Positions 28,601-40,600 of a stretch of 64,000 bases of DNA are shown here, in pieces. The notes beneath the pieces were generated by a model, which did no database searches, was not told the DNA's origin, and was given only the letters and a program-made list of their open reading frames with translations. The position numbers and the translations under genes were made by a program. Source of the DNA: Phlebotomus papatasi (Eukaryota > Arthropoda > Insecta > Diptera > Psychodidae); the NCBI RefSeq assembly GCF_024763615.1, contig NC_077222.1:48484001-48548000 (forward strand). Direction: 5' to 3'. Each line of letters starts with the position of its first letter. Position 1 is the first letter of the stretch.

Positions 28601-31600
28601 AATACTGAAAAAGATCAGAAACAACAGAATGTGATTAGAAATTAAAAAAAAAAACGCCTGTTTTATTGAAAATTTAATAATAAAAAATCATAGTCATATT
28701 CTTACCTTCGGTTAATAAAACATCTGCTGTGAAAATTTCTGCTACAGGGTGACTATTCAGAGAATTTTGTGATCTATCGTTTGATATATGTGGCTCATTT
28801 TTGACTTCGGGCTATCAGATGAACCCTGTTCACTCGTGAACATCTCTTGCGAATTATCGACTACATGAATGAGAGTATGGGGAGATGAATCTGGTTCATC
28901 CTGATTATTATTTTTATTAATCGTATCGGGATATGTTTATTACAATTCAGCCAGGTTATCGTATACCCCGTGTTGGAAGAATCTGCCGATCGTAGATCGC
29001 CCAAGAACGCCTTCCCCGCAATGTAGATACTTCTTCCATTCCTTCTTGCATTCTTTTGGACGTGGATCAGCTGCTTTATGATTTTTCTTCCTGCGTAACA
29101 TTTTTCCTGTTTTTTTTTCTCACAAAATCCTAATTTAGTAAGTAAATTAATAAGCATTTTTACAAAGAAACAAATGAAACGAAGACTTACAATTCCGAAA
29201 TCACTAATTTGCTTTCACCTGCACAACAATCGCGAAAAACTCAATCACAAATCGCAAACGTTTTCCTTGTTTTGATGGAGAGTCGTGATGGATAGAAATG
29301 GCAAACTGCAAATAGAACAGTTGCTGACAAAAAAAATTGCGCCTTTTTTCAGTGTATTTTTATGCTAACTGCAGAAAAATTGGTAGATAGCACAGTTGCA
29401 GAGAAATTTTTGTGACTATAGTACAGTTAGAACATTTTCACGGAAAAATATCTCTGTATAGAGAAAATTCCAAACTTTTTAAATAACGTAGTTTAATAGA
29501 GAAAATTCAGTAATATCAGAATATGCAAAAACCTGAAAATCGCAAAAATGCAGTTAGCACAGTTGCTGAGGCAACCGACGATTTGTAAGTACAGGAAAGG
29601 AATTTAATTTTGAATTTAAAAGTAATAATATTGAAATTTATTAGGGATACAAAGGAAAAGGACAAGGACAGGGAAAGGATAGGATTTTTATAGGAGGAGC
29701 AAATTGCTTTAGAATGTAAGTAGAGGGAAATTAAGTTTTTGCACTGTAGGACTGACGCCATTTTTTCTCTATTTATTTTAGCCGAAAATTTATTTTTTTG
29801 TTACTATTATATCCGATTCCGACATTATTGATATTTCTGTTGTTGGGAAAATAAAAGTTGTTTGGAAAAAAATACAACAAATGTTATGAATTCTTCATCT
29901 TTTGACAAATCTTCGGTACAAAAATAATCTTGGTAGAGATCGTCACAAATATCAATACGTTAATAGACACTATTAGGTGAGATTCTTAACAATCTCACCT
30001 ACTATAATCCTAACAAAATTTCATGTCGTCCGATCGACCTCAAACTTGGCCAAAATGTGTTTCAGCACTTCCTGATCACGAATATATATGTGGCTATTTT
30101 ACGTTCCCGGCCGGCCGGCCGGCCGGCCGCTCTTTGGAGCTTAATAGCTCCTAAACTAAAAAAGATATCGACTTGCGGTTTTCGGCAAAGGTTATATATC
30201 GGATGAAAATTGCAACTTGGTGCATAGACCCCCCACCCCCCACCCCTCCTTCCGCCATTTTGAAGACCCCCCTTTTTTTGTTTTCTCAATAGCTCCGCCC
30301 CTATGGCATTCAGCGGACTCAAATTTTAGTATGTTATAGCTGGGCCTTAGGGCTTTCCATCAATACCAAACTTAAGGTCCCCCGACCCCCCTGACCCGAG
30401 CTATAAGGGTCCAAAAAAAGTTTCTTAAAATGGCCATAACTCCGGTTATAATTGTCAGAACTTAAAAAGTGAGGGCTTTTTGGAAAGCTCTCGTGAAATG
30501 CCACCACCCCTTCTAACATCACAAGTTCATATAACCACCGCTAGGGGCGCTATTATTAAAAAGAAAATTTTTAAATCTTATAAGTTAAATAACTCAAAAA
30601 TTCCATTGTGCATCGGGCTGAAATTTTAGTATGTTGTAGCCGTTGATTATACCTATCAAACAAAAAAAACCTTAAGTCGATCCATAACCCCTGACCCGAG
30701 CTATAAGGGGTCAAAGTTCGAACATTGACCGGCCTCTATCTCCGGTTCTAACTAACATAGCGACCTGAATTTTACCTTTTTGGTTTCGTCTCGATGAGCA
30801 CTTTCAGATGGAAGTTCAAAAAGTCACCACAGGTGGCGCTGTGATAGCGTCAAAATTCATCGAAATTCAAAGTCACTTTTCTCAAAAACGGCATTGTGCA
30901 AGTTAATGAAATTTTAGTATGTTGTAGTCCAGTCTAGGACGTTTCCAAAATGGTGCAAATGCGCGCTGTGGTTAAAACAGAACCGGAGATATGAGGGGTC
31001 AAAGTTCACAAAATTCAAAAAATCATATCTCCGGTTCCATGTGACCGATTTTGATGAATGAGGGCTTAAACGAAAGATCTCACCAAATGCTACAACTTTC
31101 TAGAACATTTGAACTTTGTGGGACCAACACCAGGGGCGCCACAGTCGAAAAACCAATTTCAATATCACATAACCTCAATTATCTCGACTGTCGCTGAACC
31201 GATTTTGATGATTACTTCAACATAATTGTAGAGCACATTTGTCTCTACATTTCGTCCATACATCATTTTCCACTAAGACTACGCTATCACTCCGATTTTG
31301 CCGTTTAAGTGTGAAAAAATTGATTTTTCCCATAATAACGCTTTGAAATCACTCAGATGCCAATTTGACTGCCTCTACTCCACCAAGACACTTAAAATAG
31401 GGTTTTAAATGGAAAGTCCCACAAAATACAACAATTCTTTGAAATAGTTGGAGCTCAACAAATGACTACTTGGGGAACTCTGGATGAAAAAACGAGTTAA
31501 GAAACAAAAAACTTCGCCTATCTTGGCTTCTGAGTACTCGATGAGATCATGTTCTATAGAAAAATTATAGAGTACATTCTGGTCTACATTTCACCCATAT

Positions 31601-34600
31601 ATCACTTTTGTGCCAGTTCATCCCAATCCTTGATATTTTGGTTTAAATACAAAATTTGTATAATTTCACGAATTTGATTCAAGATAACTGAATGGCGACT
31701 CACAATTTCAGCTCTAAATCGAATTTGCATGCACTCCGAGTTAGCTCACGTTAAGAATCTCACCTACATAAGCCGGTTAGGATTATCTGTCCCTTTGACT
31801 CACTGTAGCATTTCGGGATCTCACAATAGACATCTTTGAAGGGCAGGATTGGCATCTTCGTTGTTGAAAAGTTGTTTGGTTGATAGGTGTTCTATATGTT
31901 TTACTTTTACGTCTTTTCAAGTTCAGTTACTATGGATAAGGTAGCTGGATAACGTACAATTGTTGTCTTAAGGTTGTGTCGATGACGATAAATTCATGAG
32001 ATGGATTAGAGATGTCGTGGAGATTCTTGGTGATTCTTCAGAAAAGTCGTGATGAATTGTTGATCGGATTCTTACTGTAGTATAGGTAAAGATGAAGGAG
32101 GTAATAATACAATCCTGTGCACCGAGAAAAATTTGGATGGTATTTTCTACAAATCGTGTCTTTAAATTCTACTGCCTCAAAAGATAGTAGAAAATACCAT
32201 CCTCCATAGATAATTTCCTTTAGAATCTACCATCTTGACATTTTAAAATTTACTATCCTATGGATAGTAAATTCTAACAGCCGTATGGTAAAATCTACTA
32301 TCCTCCTTTAGATTTTACATTGACCTCTCTTAGATTCTAATATCCGGGAAGTAAATTTTACTGGCCGCATATTTGATGTTAAAATTTAACTGGAAGACAG
32401 TAAATTTTAACGGAGGATAGTAATTTGGATTGGAATTACTATCCAAGCCAATAAAATTTGCCATCCTGCTGTTAGAATGTCATTTTGCAATATCGTGTGT
32501 GCTGATGCAACGGTTCCCGATATGCTTTGAATACATTATAGCAATTCGTGGCGCAGCTGGAAGATGCTGGACTGTCATCACAAAGGTCGCGTGTTCAAAT
32601 CTCGGCTGAGTCGTCAATGTTGGAAAAAGATTTTCACGCATCAAAATGGCTTGAAATACAGAGAATGTCATCCAGGAAGGGCCCCAAGCCCTCAAACAAT
32701 GGCCAAAAATCAATGAAAATAAGGAAAAATAAATTTTTCCGACATTTTTCATTCTAATATCCGGCTAGTAAAATTTACTATCCTGCCAGTAAAATTTACC
32801 ATCCGGATAGTAAAATCTAATATCCGGGGATATTAGAATTTACCATCCGGCTATTAGAATTTACTATCCATGCAATAGATTCTACAATTTTTGACAGTCC
32901 AATTTAATATCGCGTTTGCTGGGTGACTTTTTTACTATCCGGCCATTAGAATTTTGTATGGAGGATGGTAAATTTTACCATCCACATTTTTCTCGGTGGG
33001 CAAGTATATCCAGTAGTTTGTCGAATGCAATTCCAGGAACAGTGATTGTAGTCAGGTTGCAAGTACAGGAGAAGATGGACACACTTGTAGCAGTTAGGAG
33101 CGCTTTTTTGTATAGTAGTTATGGCACGGGATGGCCCAAAATCTTGTTGATATATTGAAATAGTGCTCAAGATGGAGCTTTAGGCGGACCAGTAGGTTTT
33201 GGCTCTGACGGAATCCTGTGCTGTCGCGGATCTTTCCTTGGTTTCTGCTGCTTCAATCACTTTCACTACTTTGTCACTTTCTGAGGGCCATACGTATTCA
33301 TTTTACCACTTCACTTTTTTATTTCAGGATGTGGGGATGCAGAATTTCTGCATCCCACTTCTGACACCAATGTAACAAATCCACTTTATTACTTTTCAAT
33401 TTACATGCGCTCTTGGCGAGCGCCAAGCCAGAACAACCAACTTTTGGAGGGGCGATCTTACTTTTATTTCTACGATCGTCCCAATTATTCTTATTTTATA
33501 ATATAAATATGTGTTTCACTACATAATCTCCTTTACCCTGTCATCATTTTCGTACGGTCGCGGTATGTGTTTCGGCTATTTTTTTTCATTTTGTCTTATA
33601 ATTTATTTCAGCCTTAAATTTGTCTGTATGACAAATGAAAGAGAAAATTTCGAAAAAATCATAACAATTCAAGAAATTTCACAAGGCATTTCTCAGCTGC
33701 AATTGAGTTTCGTTTTTCAACGGTATTAAATTGTATAACGAAAATATGAGATTCTCCCTCATGTGTGTTCTGTGTAACAAAATTGCCTTGTGCTTGCTTC
33801 AACGAGATGAAATTTGGTTATCTCACATTCAATTTGTGGTTATTGTGGTGGAGGAAATTATTGTGGTTGAATTAAAATAAGTTTTTTTTTTTATTAGAGT
33901 GTCATCCTATTATTTTACTATGCTCATATTTCATAATCAATCAGTCAAACAAATCCATTTGCCATTGGTCTCTGAAATACTGAAAGTGTCATTTTTATTC
34001 AATGTTCAAATAAAAAAGTCATTGAATTACCAGCAAAATGATGCATCTGTGTGTATTTATGGGCGCATATTTTGAAATTTAGTATGGGCAGATAGATTCA
34101 GTAGTGAGCACGATTTGGGAAGGTCTGTCTCTCTTCCTTTCCCATATATCACCCAACATATGCACACAAATGTATGTATATACATATGCTTATATCTTTC
34201 CTATAAATATCCGAAATATAGGGATGTCTTCCCGCAGAGTTCAATAAGCTGAAATTCTCATGTAATATAGAATGAGACAGAAGGGCATATATGGAAGAGC
34301 CATTGATTTTCCTTTCTGGACCCCATATCCTCTGTTACATAGAAAGGACTATAACTATCCTTTCTGTGAGCTCTTTCAACTTGGTGTGAATTCGGGTTGA
34401 GATGCGGATATCTATAGAATGAATTCTTAAATTTCTCCAAAAAGAAGTATCTTGAAATTTATTTCCTACTGGTTCATTGCCAAAAATTCTTTAAGTTCGT
34501 ATATATAAACTAGCTTCTTAATAGAAATGCCTTGCAAGGGAAAAAATCTCTGAATTGTATTTTGATTTAACAAACATGCGGAGGAGTAAATATTCTGCTT

Positions 34601-37600
34601 CAAGTCCCTTAATTAACATCTTATATATATCCAGAAAGTTGGGATAAACAGGCATCATTTTCTCATTCCATTCTAGCCCAAAAGAAAAAGTTGAAATCAC
34701 ACAATTCTTTAACATTCTCCTAATGGATTTCCGCAATTATGCATTGGGACGGAAGGCAGGTACGATGGGTTGAAGAGTTGGGAGTACAAAGCCATCTTTC
34801 TCACGAATTCTTCTTTCCCTCAAGAGATTAATTCAGACTATATAGCATATTTTCCACCTAACAATAACACTCTTCACCTTGTACTTTTGTGGTGCGGGGT
34901 TTTCCGTTCTATTTCTGTTTCACTTGCTGTCGTCACACCGGATCCCCAATCTCTTCAGCTGTTTTCCTCCTAACACAAACTCCAAGCCTCTCATCACTCA
35001 TTTGCATTTCACTATTTGTTAATCTATTTGCCATTGTCTCCTCCCTTTTTACATCTCACACGTCCGCAGACACTTGAGCTTCCCCCATATATAACACAAA
35101 TCTATTTCCTCTCTCATTCGTATTTTCCATCACCATCCGTGTCATGCTTTTGAGGCCAAAGCTCTCACTTGGCATACACAATATTGATATAGGAAAATTT
35201 GCCATCATTTCCGATCCTGGGATATTCAATGTTCCATTTTCCACCTCTTCAATTTAATATTTTTTCCTTCCTTGCTGGGCTTTTCTGCTTGTTGCCAAGA
35301 TGATATTTCATGTTAGACAAATCAATTATTCTGATTTTAGAAATATCTTATGAAATTCACAAGTTGCACTATAAATTTACATTCTTGAATATTATTATCA
35401 TAAATTTTTGATCTTTCTTTTTATAATAGTCACACACAAGATATATTTCCCCTGTTTCTGAACCATGCTTCTGGATATATTCAATCATTATAGCAAAATA
35501 TGAATATAGGTAAATTTACTGCATCATTACATTTTTCAATATTATAGTATGACAGTGGACAAAAATATCGATTAAAAATTTTTAATTGAAATTCATTCAA
35601 GCGAAGTTTTCTAAAAATTATTTTTAGTATAGGGAAAAGCGAAAGTTTTAAGAAGAGTGCTTAAAGGCGTCTACACATTGGGAGCAATTTTCGTCAAAAA
35701 TTGCATTTTTGACAGAATTTTGACGTTTCTGCCTACAGCACTGCAGCCAATTTCCTTCAAAAAAGCAATTTTTGACGAAAATTGTGCTCAATGTGTAGAC
35801 ACCTTAAGGGAACTTAATAAGATAATTGATAAAACACTCGCTTTATAATTTAAGTGTCCCATGCTCGAATCTCCTTTACTTTAAACTTTTTTCACACTGC
35901 ACACAAATCAAATCAAATCATCCAATCTGTCGCCAGCTCAAGAGGCCAAATAGTTAGAGTTAGAGACTTGGAATTTTTAAGGGACCCCCTATAAGTCGAT
36001 CCTGGGACCATTAATATGCCCCTCATTTTATTTCGTATGACATTTAAGTCACGAGTTCAAGTACTTCGCAAACCCTGGCACGCTTTGCCACTCCTTTTTG
36101 TAATATATTGTAATAGTCATGTTTATAGGGTAGCCAACATAGTCTGGATTTCTAGATATTTTTCTGTATACTAAGTGGATACAACCCCTTAATTTCTTCT
36201 TGGTATATTCTATACTTGTTTGAGAAATTTCTTCAGGTACAATTAACTGTTATCAGTGAAAGGATAATGCCTTTTATATCTTTTTCCTTTCTTCTAACGA
36301 CAACTGAATGAAAAAAAAAACTTACCGTAATAAGGTAAAATGTGTCAAGATAATTAAGAGGATAGAAATAAAAACAGTAATACACATTCATTTCTTAAGA
36401 TACTTTCATTTGGAGCACATACTTTTTTTTTCTTTCTTACAAACAAAAATGGACGGAAGTGAAACTCATAGATAGAGTTTATCTCTAGAAGGGAAAACTG
36501 TATTTTATTTATGCCACATTCTATATAAGTTTTACTGAACAAATTTGCATGATTATCTGCATAAGAAAAGGAAGCAAGAGAGAATTATCCACACAAGAAT
36601 GACAATAGAGCAAATGTTTTCATTCTAAATAAGAGAAGATCAAATGCACTCGAGTTTATGTGATAAAACTTTAACTAAAGGGGGAAATTGAGGACAGAAC
36701 TAATCAAAGACATTGTTACTCATCAACAAAGTTTTAGTTGATGAACTTCCTCAGCATTTTGTCTTCTATGATACCATATCGTATCTATTATATCGAGAGC
36801 TCCATTCTATTATACTCTAAGTTGAATTAGAAAATTTTTAGCTTGAGAGATATGTTATTGCTAGAATTATAATTATGGAGTATGTTAGTATGTTAAGGGT
36901 TTATCAATGTTCTTGTAAAAAAAAATGTGATAAAAGTTATCATCTTTGTTTTACATCTTAATCCCCATGCAGTTATTAAGCCACCGTTTATATCAACTTC
37001 CAGGATAAAACGATGAAAAAATATCTTCATCGTTTGTTTCGATATGCAATTGTTTTAAAAATAATTAATTTTCATAAAACCATCTTCCTCATTGCTTCTG
37101 TAACAAAATTTTACTAAAAGAATCAATGGAAAAATGTCTGTTTAATAATCAGTGACAATGATGGAATGACACTTGGGGGAAAATTTATGGTATTTTCTAG
37201 TTTTTGAAAAGGAGAGGAAGTTACTATTTGACTTTTTTTTTGCTGTGGTACACAAGTTCTCCATAGAAGAAAAAGAGGCAGGGAGGAAAAAAAGATTATT
37301 GATGAGATAACCATTAAATATGCATGTTTGTATGTTTAACAAAAACCCATAAATTTCTTCTTCGACTCCCCACAAGAATAGAGAGTATACAGACATGAGA
37401 ACTTATGATGAGGATTCTATATAAAAGGAAGTTGTAGCAGTTTTGTATACAATATTCTTGCAAGGCTAATTCATACAAATTTTTTCTTATATAGCCAATT
37501 CTTGCTCATTTCGACGTATCATCAAAGAGTGATGCTCTTTTGAGGCACATTTAAATTATGCATCATTGAATGTGGGAGTTATGAGATATTATTCCACACA

Positions 37601-40600
37601 GCTATTCATTTGAAATCCATTAAAAATGAAGCCGAAAAAAAAGAAGAATTTGAAAAGAGATGAATTTGAGAAATATGAACCAGATGCTCAATGCAGATGA
37701 TAGACACAATTCAAAGGCAACTATATTAATAAAAAGCAGAAAAAGAAAGTTTTTGCAGATTGTGTTTGCTTTTAATTTCAAGTTTTTTTTTAATGTTTTT
37801 ATTACTCAAAACCAAATTGAATCGAGGCAAGAATCCAAATGTGGTTCTAAGCGTTGGAGGAATTATTTTTCGTAGAATTTGTTACAAGAGCCTAATCGAG
37901 TAAAGTTTGGACTTTTAAAACTGATTCACTACACAAGTATAATAACAAGAAATTTCTCAACATTCTTTGCAATTCTTAAGAGTAAAGTTCAATAGATGAA
38001 TGATAAATGACTAAATGGAGGTACTAATTCTCATTTCCGTTTTAATCAATAATTTCGAAAACTCTGTGAGCAAAAGTTGTTCATTGTTACAAGTTTTCAT
38101 TGAAGCTTTATATATATAGAAACATACCTTACCATGGATAGGAGCTCATAGAAGAAACTTCGTACCAAAATTACTAGATATTTCGACACTTGTGAAGGAA
38201 TCATAGCAAATTTATTGTTCATCTTGCATGTCAAATTATGGTCCACACAACTCAGCATATACACACAAGCACACACATAAGAAAGTTTTACAAAATACCA
38301 AAACTTGAACTTTGTAATCGGATTATTTCAGCTATATACATAGATATACTTTGTTATTTAACGAACTGAATAAGTACTTAAGTAATTGCTGACATATTAT
38401 ATTTTTAATTTCATCCATTTGGGAGTTTTATTTCGTATACGAATACAACTTATGGGTGGTAATTAGGAACTTTGAGAAGTAGCAATCATTACGTTAGATC
38501 CCAATGAAATTATATGAGCAATTCACGTGCTTGTATATCGTAGTATTTTCTCTTTCACCCCTTTTTTCGTCTCATCTATTACAAGAAAAAAATACACTTT
38601 GTGTCCAACATCTCTCTGTGACTCAGAGTACTTGAAGTTGGAACTTTGTTAATTTATAACAGTTTTCTCATTATGTGACCACAATTTCAAGCATCATACT
38701 GACATTGACTGACGAAAATTCCACCCACACGACACGATGCTCATCGCGAAAGTAATAAACAGGAGAAACAATTTTAATAAACCGGAAATATTTTCTCACA
38801 CAATTTCACCTAAAGTCTGAAGTATAGCATAAATTATTCGTCCCTCAAGTAAAACTTCTATACCAAAAAAAAGAAGATGTTAATTTTGCAACAGTATACT
38901 CATCATCATAGGCAACTTTGGACATATTTCTCTCAATGACAAAATTTATATAATATTTATTAGAGCATTTTTGAAAACCTCAAAGTATAACTTTCCCAAT
39001 TCAAACTTTACTCCTTCATCATTTTATATCCATTACTCGGTGTAAACAAAAGGAAAACTGTGAGTTATGACCTCTTGAAATATGCATTTTGACCAGAGCT
39101 AAATATGAACTTCAAGAGCAACAGCTGAATACAACTTCTACCATCATACCACTTCAAATCTGAATTAAATAACTTGACTCAAAGCAGAGGCACAGGCAAG
39201 TAAAACAGAACCCTTTAAAAAAATGAAGATGAAAATAAAAATAAAAAAATATATAGTGAAATACTGGTACAAAGAACAACATGACCATATAAACTTTATG
39301 TAAATGAATTACTGTTCAACGCTCTCATGACAAATCGCAACACCACAAAAGTCAAAGGGACGCGCCACATAGTATACTTGGTAGTCTAGCATTGTATCCC
39401 AGTCACACTTTTGCATAATAAAATCTTCACTTTATATACTCATATTATACAAAATGCCTTTTCCCTCTAACATATCCGTATTATGTCTTCCTCTATGCTT
39501 TGTCTTATTGCTCAAATTAGCTTCTGTTTCGTGTTTAATTAATTGTGCACAATGACTTAGAATTGAGACAAATGTGTTGTCAATAGAGTTGTTTTACGCT
39601 TGTCTTCCAAATACTTTAAAACAGTTTAAAAGACTTAATGGCTTGATGTAAGTTACGCAATTGTAAATTGAGAAAATCATACATAATTGTGTTATATATT
39701 TATCTTAAGGCACGAGTATAGATCTAACAAAAAAGTGTTGATTTAATGCAATCTAAGAAATTCAATAAATTCAATACATTTTCGATTTTTAGATTTCGAT
39801 CATTCATAATTACAAGATAAGAACTCGTTTTTGTTGAATTTTATATTTTAATATAGATCTACTTAGAAATGTGACATTTTATCAAACTAAAGGAGCATGA
39901 GAATGATCTTTTGCAAAAAGAATATACATATTTTATTAAGTAAAATCGTGACAGTAAACATTTTTTGTCTAGCCATTTATTATTTATGGCCTCTACACAT
40001 TAGACAAATTTATGTCCATATTTGACAGTTTTTTTTCTATACAAAAATAGGTAATTTGCTTCAATATGGACAGAACTTTAGTGTGGATGCCTTTAGAACA
40101 AATTGAATCAGGATAAAAATTATACTTAATTATTTTTTTTTAAATACACCACGTTTCCAGTAATATTGACCATAAAAAATTTTAAGCACTACCGATAAAA
40201 TATGTAAAATTCCATATTCGTTACTTTTAAAAACTTTAACGTAAACAAAATAACGCATAATGATTGTAAAATTATTATTAATCGCATCGGAATATATTTT
40301 TCAGAATGTGATCATGCAGCAAAGTCGTATATCTTGTGTTGGAAAAATGTGCTAAGTCCATTGTAGACCGCCCGAGCGGTTTCCCTGCGATGTGGATGCT
40401 GCTCCCGTGCCCCAGGAGTTTTTGGGCAGAGGAGGTGCATTTTATTACGTTTTATTCCTTGTAAATTTTTTTTTCTTTTCCTTTTTTCTTAACACTAGAC
40501 CTACCGACCGTTTTTGATCGTTTTTCGGTCAAATGACAAACCGCGGTAGGGTAGGATACTTAGCAAAATTGTCTTGGAAAAGAACAAGAATTAAAATTTA

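Larger units (their letters stand above)
27314..29581. mobile_element. 2.3-kb DNA element with 37-bp terminal inverted repeats
   Basis: Left end 27314-27350 and right end 29545-29581 are perfect inverted copies over 37 bp, beginning TCGTCGGTTGCCTCAGCAAC. The motif TAGCACA(G/A)TTGC and variants recur inward from both ends (around 27540, 27600, 29310, 29390), as transposase-binding subterminal repeats often do. There is no transposase frame. It contains a smaller inverted-repeat element (28130-28462) and a SINE body (28880-29110). Class uncertain. Confidence 0.8.
33524..39983. other. tweety intron 1, mostly unique AT-rich DNA
   Basis: Apart from 35661-35807 and 35930-36100, no repeat with clear ends, RNA gene or coding exon could be supported. 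Short frames here lack family resemblance. Confidence 0.5.

Noticed and set aside
32541..32615. Functional tRNA gene
   Set aside because: A and B boxes are good, but acceptor and anticodon stems do not pair properly; it is better explained as a SINE head.
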